A stretch of 33,049 bases of DNA from Deltaproteobacteria bacterium (GCA_012517775.1 JAAYUJ010000738.1:1-33049); one strand, 5' to 3'. Shown: positions 8,668-17,725, numbered from the stretch's first letter. The notes: generated from the sequence alone by a model not told the origin. Translations and numbers: made by a program.

Positions 8668-8901
8668 GACATCAAATCAGGTGGAGGGCAATATCCATCC
8701 CATCGCCCTCTGCCGTGGAAATCTTCACACCGTTTCAATTTACTTTCAGAACCAGGAGCTTAAAAGAAATCCAAGTTTACCTAGAAAATAGCCTTTTCAT
8801 GGTTCGCGGGTGTCGCCTGCCAACATGAAAATTGCGTTGGAAATAACATCGACCGATCCAGCAGGGCCAAAAAGTAGAAAGGTTGGGATTTCCGGTAGCC
8901 T

Positions 8902-10377
8902 ATGTCAACTCTACGGAATGATATGGGAAAAGGTATCCTAGAGCGCATCGCGCGCCGGGCGATGACGGAACGCGGTTTCCTGGTCGATTTCTCCGAGGCC
9001 GCCTTGAACGAGGTGGAAAAGATTGCGCAGGTCGATTCGGGGGCAAAATCTCCCGGGAAGGACCTGCGTCACCTGCTCTGGACGTCGATTGACAACGATG
9101 ATTCGTTAGACCTGGACCAGCTGACGGTGGCAGAGACCCTGCCGGATAAGACCGTAAAGATTTTTGTGGCTGTCGCCGACGTGGACGCCCTCGTTAAGAA
9201 GGGGTCGGCTATTGATGAGCACGCCCGGCAGAACACGACTTCGGTATACACGGCCGGCAAGATCTTTCCCATGCTCCCGGAGAAGCTCTCCACGGATCTC
9301 ACCTCGCTCAATTATCATGAAGACCGTTTGGTCATTGTCATCGAGGCGGTGATCAGCGATGTGGGGGAGATGCAAAGCTCGGATATCTATCCTGCCTTAG
9401 TCCGTAACCACGCCAAGCTCGCCTACGACAGTGTCGCGGCCTGGCTGGAAGGGAAGGAGCCCATGCCGGACGCCGTTGCGGCTGTCCCGGGGCTTGCGGA
9501 GAATCTTCGTATCCAGGACCGGGTGGCGCAGCAGATGAAAGGCCTGCGGCATGAGCATGGCGCCTTGGATCTGCAGACGCTGGAATCTCGGCCGGTCTTT
9601 GTCGGGGACAAGATCCAGGATCTGCGTATGGATGAAAGGAACCGGGCCAAAGAGGTTATCGAGGACTTCATGATTGCGGCCAACGGCGCGACCGCGCGTT
9701 TTCTCCACGGGAAAAAAGTCCCCTCCCTGAGGCGCATGGTTCGTTCACCCAAGCGGTGGGAAAGGATCGTAGAGATCGCGGCCCAGTACAATTCGCAGCT
9801 TCCACCGCAGCCGGATTCGAGCGCGCTCGCGAGTTTCCTGACTAAACAGAAAGCAGCCGACCCACTCCGTTTTCCCGATCTCTCGCTCTCCGTCATCAAA
9901 CTGCTCGGCCCGGGTGAATATGTCGTCGAATTCCCGGAAGAGACGGCGCCCGGCCACTTCGGCCTCGCCGTCAAGGATTATACCCACTCAACGGCTCCCA
10001 ACCGCCGGTTTCCGGATCTCACCACCCAGCGCATCCTGAAGGCAGCCCTGGACGGCTCGCCCATGCCCCACAGCCGGGACGAACTCGTGGAACTTGCCCG
10101 GCACTGCACGGAGCAGGAAAATGATGCCAACAAGGTGGAGCGGCTCGTCGCCAAGTCGGCCGCGGCCATGCTGCTTTCGTCGAGGATCGGAGATCGGTTT
10201 GACGCCATGTGCACTGGTGCTGCCGACAAAGGGACATGGGTGCGCATCTTACATCCACCCATCGAAGGTCGATTAGTTGCCGGGTATGAAGGCGTCGATG
10301 TGGGAAGCCGGCTCAGGGTGCAGCTCATCCACACAGATGTGGAGAAGGGGTATATCGATTTCAAGAAGACCCAGTAG
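8902..10377 (+). CDS. RNB-domain exoribonuclease (RNase II/R family)
   Basis: 491 aa; SIDNDDSLDLDQL...VKIFVAVADVDALVKKGSAIDEHARQNTTSVYTAGKIFPMLPEKLSTDLTSLN is the RNB active-site region; APNRRFPDLTTQR motif. Confidence 0.9.
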   Translation: MSTLRNDMGKGILERIARRAMTERGFLVDFSEAALNEVEKIAQVDSGAKSPGKDLRHLLWTSIDNDDSLDLDQLTVAETLPDKTVKIFVAVADVDALVKKGSAIDEHARQNTTSVYTAGKIFPMLPEKLSTDLTSLNYHEDRLVIVIEAVISDVGEMQSSDIYPALVRNHAKLAYDSVAAWLEGKEPMPDAVAAVPGLAENLRIQDRVAQQMKGLRHEHGALDLQTLESRPVFVGDKIQDLRMDERNRAKEVIEDFMIAANGATARFLHGKKVPSLRRMVRSPKRWERIVEIAAQYNSQLPPQPDSSALASFLTKQKAADPLRFPDLSLSVIKLLGPGEYVVEFPEETAPGHFGLAVKDYTHSTAPNRRFPDLTTQRILKAALDGSPMPHSRDELVELARHCTEQENDANKVERLVAKSAAAMLLSSRIGDRFDAMCTGAADKGTWVRILHPPIEGRLVAGYEGVDVGSRLRVQLIHTDVEKGYIDFKKTQ

Positions 10378-10401
10378 GGCCAACGCGTAAGGGGACCAAC
10401 C

Positions 10402-10740
10402 ATGAGCAAATACATGCAACTGACGGTTACCGTGCTTCCTTATTATCAAGGCGATCTGGAAGGGACTTACCCCAAACTGGCGCGTTATTTAGGACGTCTG
10501 GATCCGGGTCTGGCGAACCGGAGTCCCTCACTCTACGAGTTAGTGGGGCAGTTGGATGCGCTCCTTTATCGCCTTGAAGGAACAAAGCTCAGAGAGGTGC
10601 TTCTCCGGCACAGAGAGAAGCTTCTGGACCTGCATAAGATCGCTCAAGAGAATATAGCCGAGTGGAATCTCGCCCGGGCCGACCAGCTTCTGTACAGCAT
10701 GGAGGATACCTTTAGCGAGATAGAATTGGAATTGGGTTAG
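10402..10740 (+). CDS. Conserved hypothetical protein
   Basis: 112 aa ORF 24 bp after the RNB stop, charged and helical; no family recognised. Confidence 0.6.
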   Translation: MSKYMQLTVTVLPYYQGDLEGTYPKLARYLGRLDPGLANRSPSLYELVGQLDALLYRLEGTKLREVLLRHREKLLDLHKIAQENIAEWNLARADQLLYSMEDTFSEIELELG

Positions 10741-10880
10741 GTGATAAGAAAATGCTTTCAGGCCGTTTTCGACCAGTACTGCATACGGATGCGGTCAGGA
10801 ACATTCTCCGCTTTCTGACCGTCCCCGGTCATCTCGGGCGATGGGGTTTCCGACCTGCACACTGACAAGGGAGACAGCCC

Positions 10881-11342
10881 ATGAAAGATGTCAATCGAAT
10901 TCTGGTCGTGAGCAGATCAACGAAAAGTTGTCAAAAAGCCGTCCACTATGGAGTCTCGCTTGCTCGAAGATACGGCGCAAAACTTTTTGTAGTTCATGTC
11001 ATGCATAATCCTTTCAGGCTGGAGGGTTGGAATTTTGGGATTACTTCTTTGCGGATGGAATACGAAAGACTGCAGCAAAAATTCAGGGAGGACATTGATC
11101 ACATCCTCGAAGCTGAAAAAACGAAGGGTCTCGTTATCCAAGCAGTCATGAAAACAGGGAGCAGATCTGATGAGACCATCAAGATGGTCAAGGAAGAGAA
11201 TATCGACTTGCTCATCATGTTGGCCCACGAGGAGGGGCATATCGAGCACTTTCTATTTGGCCATGACAATGAGGAGTTGATACGCAAGATGCCCTGTTCC
11301 ATCATGCTGGTAAAAAAGGAATCTGACCATGCAGCGCAGTGA
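10881..11342 (+). CDS. Universal stress protein (UspA family)
   Basis: 153 aa; [38 protein letters not shown] ... [38 protein letters not shown]. Confidence 0.9.
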   Translation: MKDVNRILVVSRSTKSCQKAVHYGVSLARRYGAKLFVVHVMHNPFRLEGWNFGITSLRMEYERLQQKFREDIDHILEAEKTKGLVIQAVMKTGSRSDETIKMVKEENIDLLIMLAHEEGHIEHFLFGHDNEELIRKMPCSIMLVKKESDHAAQ

Positions 11343-11397
11343 TGCGCTTCGCGGCGCGTCCATCAGGGACAGAGAATATCGACCAGATTTATGCGGA

Positions 11398-12020
11398 GAG
11401 CCTCCGGGTCAGATAAACATAAGGCTGAGGAGCTATCGGCCGGAGGATCTCTTCGACGAGCAGGGCCCCCTGAAACCGGAGTTGGCCGAACTCCAGCCCA
11501 AGGGCGAACGACGCATGGGCGCAAATCCCCGCGCCAACGGCGGCATGCTGCTCCGCGACCTGCGGATACCGGATTTCCGCGACTACGCGGTCGACGTGGT
11601 CTCGCCGGGGGTGCGCTGCATCGGCGACACGCATGTGCTCGGGCGTTTCCTGCGCGATGTGGCGAAGCTGAACAGTGGGCACAGCGAAACTTCCGGGTCT
11701 TTGGCCCTGACGCAACGCTTTCCAACGGCATGGAAGCCCTCTTTGAGGCGACCCGAAGCCAATGGGATGCGGGGACGTTGTTTAACGACGAATTCCTCGA
11801 AGAGAGCACCATCACCACGCGCCCTTCGACATGACCCGTGCTGAACGATCTGGACTGCTTCCACCTCGTGATGGACGCCATTGGACCGCCTGCCGCAGAC
11901 GGGCGAAAAGGGCATCACCCTGAAGCGGCAGCTCAAGGGCAAGCTCGTCGAGCACAGGCAGTACACCAACAAGCACGGACAAGACATGCCGGAAATCCGG
12001 AACCGGAAGTGGGAAGGATG
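11398..12020 (+). pseudogene. Phosphoketolase remnant (frameshifted, internally deleted)
   Basis: [56 protein letters not shown]..., then in another frame [29 protein letters not shown], then a jump to the C-terminus [15 protein letters not shown] ... QLKGKLVEHRQYTNKHGQDMPEIRNRKW. Confidence 0.85.
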
Positions 12021-12028
12021 ATACCGCG

Positions 12029-12880
12029 ATGGCCCTGCGATTGATTGAGATGGTGTTGCGGGAGAAGGACTGCGGGGAAGTCCGCGAGCTTCTCAAGGAG
12101 CACAAGGTGCTCGAACACCGGCAGGTCCGATTGGCGGATGGGGGAAGTGCTGGTGCGGATTTTGTTGGAAGCGGAACAGAGCGAGGTGGTCCTGGGGCGC
12201 TGGGCGAGGAACTGACAGAGTCGTACGAGACGGTCGCCTCCTACGGAGGCGTCGGCGCGGAGAGCACTCCCATGCACCACGGCCACGGCGGGAAGAAGGA
12301 CGAGGCAGATATCGATGCGGAGCGTTTCTTTCGTGCCATCGACCGCGCGGTGCTCGAGCATCACTCGCGCCCTTCCGGGCTGCCTTTGATGCTGGCGGCG
12401 TAGTCGGAGCATCATCATCTTTTCCACCGAGTCAGCCATAACCCGTTTCTGATGGCGAAGGGACTCACGATCAATCCCGATGTCCTGCCCATCGATGAAC
12501 TTCGGGAACGTGCCTGGCAAGTCCTCGATCCGCAGTATCAGGAGCAACCGGCGGAACTGGCCGACCAGTTCGCAGTGGCTGAGTCCAATGAGCTCCGTAG
12601 TGACGACCTGGCTCAGGTTGCTCGAGCGGCCGCCGCCGGGAGGGTCGCGACGCTGCTGATCGAGTTTGAGCGCCATATTGCCAGCCGGCTTGACGACGCG
12701 ACAGGTCGGGCCGGAGTTGCTGATATGAGCCACCCGCAAGTCGATGACCTGCTCGACGATCTGGGCGAGCTTGTCGGGAAAATGGGCGGGCAGGTCCTGG
12801 TCATTCCGGCCGAGCAGATGCCGGGGCGGACGGGGACTGGCGCTGCTGCCTGCCGCTACGGTATTGAGCTGAATCATTGA
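12029..12880 (+). pseudogene. Bacterial archaeo-eukaryotic release factor-like (baeRF family 3-type) remnant with in-frame TAG
   Basis: FFRAIDRAVLEHHSRPSGLPLMLAA[TAG at 12401]SEHHHLFHRVSHNPFLMAKGLTINPDVLPIDELRERAWQVLDPQYQEQ...; same frame on both sides of the stop. Confidence 0.7.
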
Positions 12881-12944
12881 TGACATCACGCGAGTGGATG
12901 TTGACCTGAATGAGGAGAACAGCCACAAGGGCAGCCGGAATGAA

Positions 12945-13262
12945 AAGCGGTGGGACAGGATCGTGGAGATGGCGGCCCAGCAAAATTCGCAGTTTCCAAC
13001 GGAGCAGGATTCGAAGGCTCGCGCGGGTTTCCTGGCTGTGCAGAAAGCAGGTGACCTACTCCGTTTTCCCGACCTCTCCCTATCCGTCATGAAACTGCCC
13101 GGCCCGTGTGAATATGTCGTCGAATTCCAGGAAGAGACAGCGCTCGGCCACCTCGGTCTTGCCGTCAAAAATTACACTCACTCAGCGGGTCCCAATCGGC
13201 CGTTTCCGGATCTCACCATTTAGTGCATCCTCAAGGCAGCCCTGGATGGGTCGCCCATAGAA
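12945..13262 (+). pseudogene. RNB exoribonuclease fragment (partial paralogue of 8902-10377)
   Basis: KRWDRIVEMAAQQNSQFPTEQDSKARAGFLAVQKAGDLLRFPDLSLSVMKLPGPCEYVVEFQEETALGHLGLAVKNYTHSAGPNRPFPDLTI* parallels the gene at 9751-10063; stop where the parent reads TTQRILKAALDGSPM. Confidence 0.9.
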
Positions 13263-13328
13263 CAGGTACCCTACCACCACCATCAATCCGACCACATGAC
13301 ACCGCAAACTCACGCACAGGACCGACTG

Positions 13329-15218
13329 TCAAGCGCGCAAAACGGGAAGGGCCGAGCGGTAAGCGCCTTGGATCAGGCGCATGTTGTCGCAGAACACCAG
13401 TCCCAGGTCCACGGCAGCCCGATAGAGGGAGTCGTTCACGGGATTGAGATCGAGTGCCAGAAGGCGGAAGCCTTTTGGCAGGTAGCGATCGATCTGTTGG
13501 CTCAGGGATCTCACCATATCCCGGCCGTGTCGGCCCAGCGCGCTCATCTCCTCCCTCAGGGGCACGAGGAGGAGTTGCGATCGCCGGCGTCGGGCCAAAG
13601 TCCTCCGCTCCAGCTCCGATCGCAGGGTGCATCCGGCTTCCCGCAGGCACCGATCGAGGTCGATGGACTCGACCTTCACCCCCAGCCCCCCGAGGAAAGC
13701 TCCTAGGAACCTGTGATAAGGTTCCTCCACCGTCTCCGCCAGGAAGACGCGCTTCGGACGGTCCCGCTTCTCGGAGACCACCCCCAGGGGGGTGCGGGCC
13801 CGCTCCATGATATCGGCCAGGAGTATCTTGGCGTATTCCCTGATCCGCTTTCGGGACCTCAGAACGATCCGCCGCGCGTGCCACCTGATGGCGGCAAAGA
13901 CCGGATCGAAGCTGATGGCCTTCCTCACCACCGAAAACCAGGAATAGAACCGACGATAGGCTCGGTGGGTCTCCAACTGGAGATCCCAGGCGGTCATGAG
14001 ATGCGGGTCGAAGACGGCATATGAGCCGTCGTAAAGCCCCCAGTCCCTTGTGATGAGCCTGCCGGACTCCTCGAGCTCACGGTAGGTCTCGGTTCCGGGC
14101 AGGGGGGTGAGCATCATGAACTGGACCGAGTCGATTCCCATGCGGCGGCTAAAACGTCTCGTCTCTTCCGCGGCCCCCGGCATGTCCTCATCGGCGCCGA
14201 CGATGAACATGCCGTGGATGTGTATCCCGTGACGGTGAAAGGCCCGGATGGCCCCTCTCATCTGGTCCGGACTCTGGTGTTTTCTGACGGCCGCCAAAGT
14301 TCGAGGGTTGATGGACTCAAAGCCGATGTAAACCATGTAGCAATTGGTCCGCTGCATCAGCCCCAGGAGCTCCTCGTCCCGGGCGGCGTCCACCCGCACC
14401 TGCGTACTCCACTTGATGCGAAGACCCTCTTCCACCATGCGTCGGAGAAGTTCCTTGGCCCGGCGAGGGTTGGCAGCGAAGTTGTCGTCGCAGAAGAAAA
14501 CGTGTTTGGCGTTGCGGCCGTTCCGGCGGATCTCCTCCAAAACACGGTCCGTGGAGTAAAAGCGCATGCGGCGTCCGAACATGGGGACGACGGAGCAGAA
14601 CTTGCAGTTGAAAGGGCAGCCGCGGGAAGTGGCGATGGGGACGATGCCCTTCCTGCCGCTCCAGCCCCTCACGAGCGAGAAATCATGCACCGGCAGGCTG
14701 TCGAGATCGCCCACCAGCGCTCTCTTCGGATTCTCCACAGTCTTCCCATCGCGGGCAAAGGTGAGCCCGGCTATCGTGGAGAAGTCTCCCGCGCCTCCCA
14801 GGGCATCCAGCAGTTCCGGCAGGGTCTCTTCGCCCTCCCCCCGGACGACAAAATGCCCGTGTGCCAATGCCTCGTCGGGGAGGAATGTCACGTGGGGGCC
14901 GCCCAGGACCACTTTCTTTCCCAGGCGCTTGGCCTCGTCACCGATGGCGTAAGCCCGTGGCGCCGTGCTGGTGATGGTGGAGATGGCGACCAGCTCCGAC
15001 CATGCCAGGTCCAGAGGCGTGACTTCTCCCCCGATCTCCTCTACCACCACTCGGACCTGGTGCCCGTGGTCACGCATAATGGTGGCAAGCAGAACACTTC
15101 CGAGCCGGGGAATTCTCGCCAGGGAGAATACATGCTCGGCTGGGCTCTTGGGTTCGATGAAAAGTATTCGCATCTTACGATTCCCATGAGCATTTCTGCT
15201 CAATAGCTGCACCGTCAA
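13329..15218 (-). CDS. B12-binding-domain radical SAM protein
   Basis: 629 aa; N-terminal cobalamin-binding-like domain, TSRGCPFNCKFCSVVPMFG (CxxxCxxC), FFCDDNFAANPRRAKELL. Confidence 0.9.
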   Translation of the reverse strand: MTVQLLSRNAHGNRKMRILFIEPKSPAEHVFSLARIPRLGSVLLATIMRDHGHQVRVVVEEIGGEVTPLDLAWSELVAISTITSTAPRAYAIGDEAKRLGKKVVLGGPHVTFLPDEALAHGHFVVRGEGEETLPELLDALGGAGDFSTIAGLTFARDGKTVENPKRALVGDLDSLPVHDFSLVRGWSGRKGIVPIATSRGCPFNCKFCSVVPMFGRRMRFYSTDRVLEEIRRNGRNAKHVFFCDDNFAANPRRAKELLRRMVEEGLRIKWSTQVRVDAARDEELLGLMQRTNCYMVYIGFESINPRTLAAVRKHQSPDQMRGAIRAFHRHGIHIHGMFIVGADEDMPGAAEETRRFSRRMGIDSVQFMMLTPLPGTETYRELEESGRLITRDWGLYDGSYAVFDPHLMTAWDLQLETHRAYRRFYSWFSVVRKAISFDPVFAAIRWHARRIVLRSRKRIREYAKILLADIMERARTPLGVVSEKRDRPKRVFLAETVEEPYHRFLGAFLGGLGVKVESIDLDRCLREAGCTLRSELERRTLARRRRSQLLLVPLREEMSALGRHGRDMVRSLSQQIDRYLPKGFRLLALDLNPVNDSLYRAAVDLGLVFCDNMRLIQGAYRSALPVLRA

Positions 15219-15315
15219 TCCAGGCCTGTGTAATGAATGCCCCGTTCCCAGCTTGCGGGAGCCTATTCAAGAGCGGCCGAGACGATGATCCAGACCCACC
15301 GGCGCTTGATCGAAA

Positions 15316-15594
15316 TCAGGAAAGATAGGTTGCCAAGCTCTTCATGGCCTTCACAATATCCTCAATCGCCTCGTGCACTCCTTCGCTGTAAGATCCGCGC
15401 CCTGGAGCTGCTTCATTCCCGATCTTCTCATGAACCTCAGACTTGAGTTTTTTCAAGCTCTGAGCATGTTGTTCAAGTTGGAGTCGTCGCTCTTCCTCCA
15501 TGTATTCCATGATCTCGGGATCAATTTGCTGCAGGAGATCATCGGCCTCAGCCAGTATCTGTTCGATATCTTCGTATTTGAAGGTCTCTTTCAT
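15316..15594 (-). CDS. Hypothetical coiled-coil protein
   Basis: 92 aa; MKETFKYEDIEQILAEADDLLQQIDPEIMEYMEEERRLQLEQHAQSLKKLKSEVHEKI... Confidence 0.6.
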   Translation of the reverse strand: MKETFKYEDIEQILAEADDLLQQIDPEIMEYMEEERRLQLEQHAQSLKKLKSEVHEKIGNEAAPGRGSYSEGVHEAIEDIVKAMKSLATYLS

Positions 15595-15656
15595 GATGTC
15601 GTCTTTCTGCGAGGTTAACAGATCTCATTTCATGAAATATATGGACCAGAGGCTCA

Positions 15657-15938
15657 TCAGGAAACCACATGAAAAGGTTCAGGTGGGTTGGTGTCGAAAG
15701 CCTCAGGTCCAAGCCTGTTGTATTGAGAAACGATCCTATAAACAGTTGCTTCAGAAAGACCCGTATGCATGGCGATTTGGGATAAGGGTCTTGGGTGCAC
15801 CATGAAGTTATAGATCACAAGCCATTTTTGCAGCGTTAGAAAGCCTGGCCTCGTTTGCATCTTTGTCCTTATCTCGTCCAATGACAGGTGATCTTCCAGA
15901 GCATCTGTTTGGAATTCTTCCCTCCCTCGATTCCCCAT
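15657..15938 (-). CDS. Small HTH protein (IS630 N-terminus/winged-helix-like)
   Basis: 93 aa; LSLDEIRTKMQTRPGFLTLQKWLVIYNFMVHPRPLSQIAMHTGLSEATVYRIVSQYNRLGPEAF. Confidence 0.7.
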   Translation of the reverse strand: MGNRGREEFQTDALEDHLSLDEIRTKMQTRPGFLTLQKWLVIYNFMVHPRPLSQIAMHTGLSEATVYRIVSQYNRLGPEAFDTNPPEPFHVVS

Positions 15939-16163
15939 ATGCTTCTCCTTTTGTGACCTCTCTGCGTCTCGGTTACTATCAATTGTTCCCCCCGGTTTAA
16001 AAAGCCAATTTGCACGCGGTCTTTATGACAGGCTCCGCTATTCCCAAAAGGAACTGCGGCAGTACTCGTATCTCCTTTAAAAACGTCAACCGCCGCTCAC
16101 CTATCAGGCGGCTGGTGAACAGATGAAAAATGTGCGGGATGACATCCATCGCACTCTCTAATG

Positions 16164-16179
16164 ATCAAGATCTGTGCCG
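16164..16179 (-). promoter_or_regulatory. Variant sigma-54-like promoter facing the HTH gene
   Basis: Minus strand CGGCACAGATCTTGAT (GG 16178-16177; GA instead of GC at -12), 100 bp from site C. The 20-mer ATGATCAAGATCTGTGCCGA recurs at 32395-32414. Confidence 0.5.
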
Positions 16180-16277
16180 AGAACATGAGTGATCTCGTCT
16201 ACTCAATAATTTGAAATATCATATACAGTTAGAGGTGAACGGGCAGCATCCTGGCCTATGACCCGCCAGAACGGACA

Positions 16278-16325
16278 TGTTGCATGCAACGGAAGCGTTG
16301 CATGCCTTCTGTGTCACATGCAACA
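16278..16325. promoter_or_regulatory. Palindromic enhancer-like site (site C)
   Basis: TGTTGCATGCAAC-ggaagc-GTTGCATGC followed by TGTCACATGCAACA. Confidence 0.78.
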
Positions 16326-16427
16326 TTAGTTTCTACACAAGTCCACAAGCATCTACGGATCGCGCATCCTTCAGTGAGTGTCTCTACACATTGGCCACAA
16401 GAAAAACTCGACGCTTCTCAATCCGTC

Positions 16428-16443
16428 GGGCATGGAACTTGCC
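16428..16443 (+). promoter_or_regulatory. Sigma-54 promoter for the redoxin gene
   Basis: GGGCATGGAACTTGCC; GG 16429-16430, N10, GC 16441-16442; 104 bp from the end of site C. Confidence 0.78.
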
Positions 16444-16569
16444 TTCAGGTTATGCAGGATAGGTCGCTCTTCCTTTACCCTGCTCCCCACTGTCGTCCCG
16501 CATTCGAGAAGGGACAACGGCCAAGAGTTCTGATGGAGGGACTCACTTGATTCCCAGGAGGGATGTCAC

Positions 16570-17142
16570 ATGAAGAAACGTTTTCTCACCAGCCTTCAAC
16601 TCCTGATTTGTCTCTTGTGCGCTTTACCGTGCAGTGCCGTTTACGGTTCTCAAGACCAGCCGTTTCTTGCAGGCTCACAGCTTCCCCGGTTCACTCTGCC
16701 GGCGCCGGAATCGCAACAAATATTGAGTTACCTTGGCCTGAAAACGACGGCCCCCTTCACCATCTCCCAGATAGGTGCAACACTTGTCTTTATCGAGGTC
16801 CTGAGCGCCCTGTGCCCTGCCTGCCTCGCGAATACGCCTGTAGTCAACAGGCTCTACCAGGTGATCCAGAAAGAGGCTGCTTTGGCGAGGGACGTGAAGA
16901 TCATTGGGATATGCATCGGAGACTCTAAAACGCAAATCGATGCTTTCAAAAAGAGCTTCAGGGTGCCGTTTCCGTTATTTCCCGACGCGAATCTGGCCAT
17001 TGCCAAAGCCTTGGGAGTGATGGAAACGCCAACCATGATCCCGGCAACGCCCAGTGGCAAGATGCTTTGGGGCCACAGCGGGATGATCCGCGATTTCGAC
17101 GGGTTGCTGAAAGTTCTGAGAGACAACCACAAGAAGCGGTAA
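16570..17142 (+). CDS. Secreted thioredoxin-fold protein (TlpA/AhpC-TSA-like)
   Basis: 190 aa; signal peptide, ATLVFIEVLSALCPACLANTPVVNRLYQ with CPAC, ...LFPDANLAIAKALGVMETPTMIPATPSGKMLWGHSGMI. Confidence 0.88.
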   Translation: MKKRFLTSLQLLICLLCALPCSAVYGSQDQPFLAGSQLPRFTLPAPESQQILSYLGLKTTAPFTISQIGATLVFIEVLSALCPACLANTPVVNRLYQVIQKEAALARDVKIIGICIGDSKTQIDAFKKSFRVPFPLFPDANLAIAKALGVMETPTMIPATPSGKMLWGHSGMIRDFDGLLKVLRDNHKKR

Positions 17143-17574
17143 ATGGCGATGACCGAGAACGACAACAAAGTGAACACCCTGATGAGAAGTGCGGTCTTCC
17201 GGGACTTGCCCGGGGAAGCACTGAATGCGATCGCCCGGGCGGTTCACGATCTGGTGGCGCCGCAACATATACTCCTCTGCAGAAAGGGCGATCCTGGAGA
17301 CAGCCTCTACCTCATCAGTTCAGGCAGGGTGAGGATCTTTGGAAGAAATGAAAAAGGAGTGGAGATCGACCTTTCCATCCAGGGGCCAAGCGACACGTTC
17401 GGCGAAATGTCGCTCCTCACGGGCGAATCGATGTATTCCGACGACTCGTGCCCTGCTGGCTCCTCAATCTGGGAGCGTTCATTTTGCCGTGGCTCGAGTT
17501 TGTCTACGGGCTGTTCCTCTCCAGGATTCAAAACCCTGTCTTTCAAAAAAATATCCAATAAATGTTGCATCTGA
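17143..17574 (+). CDS. Cyclic nucleotide-binding (CRP-like sensor) domain protein, C-terminus possibly frameshifted
   Basis: MRSAVFRDLPGEALNAIARAVHDLVAPQHILLCRKGDPGDSLYLISSGRVRIFGRNEKGVEIDLSIQGPSDTFGEMSLLTGE is a cNMP-binding fold; the sequence after LLTGE is atypical. Confidence 0.8.
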   Translation: MAMTENDNKVNTLMRSAVFRDLPGEALNAIARAVHDLVAPQHILLCRKGDPGDSLYLISSGRVRIFGRNEKGVEIDLSIQGPSDTFGEMSLLTGESMYSDDSCPAGSSIWERSFCRGSSLSTGCSSPGFKTLSFKKISNKCCI

Positions 17575-17610
17575 CACGAAAGATATGCAACGCTTCTGTA
17601 GCATGCAACA
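17563..17610. promoter_or_regulatory. Palindromic enhancer-like site (site D)
   Basis: TGTTGCATCTGACA-cgaaagata-TGCAAC-gcttct-GTAGCATGCAACA; same architecture as site C in inverted orientation. Confidence 0.75.
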
Positions 17611-17709
17611 TCTCTTCACCTGAAATCCACAATCTCCGATGGTTCTCAGCCTATGATAACCTTCTATACACATTAGCTAAATCCAAAACGCGACGCCTCT
17701 CGATCCGCC

Positions 17710-17725
17710 GGGTATGGAACTTGCT
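17710..17725 (+). promoter_or_regulatory. Sigma-54 promoter for the lmo0937-like/DUF3185-like/CreA unit
   Basis: GGGTATGGAACTTGCT; GG 17711-17712, N10, GC 17723-17724; 101 bp from the end of site D. Confidence 0.75.

Noticed and set aside
12401-12403. In-frame TAG as pyrrolysine
   Set aside because: Neighbouring genes are clearly degraded and the N-terminus appears truncated; a nonsense mutation is simpler. No pyl genes in the window.
14214-15206. 330-aa plus-strand ORF opposite the radical SAM gene
   Set aside because: Shadow ORF in GC-rich coding DNA; the minus strand has the CxxxCxxC radical SAM motif.
17462-17476. GG-N10-GC on the minus strand (GGAGCCAGCAGGGC) 100 bp left of site D
   Set aside because: Spacing matches, but the element is poor (no GGCAC, no TTGC), lies in coding DNA and faces no gene start.
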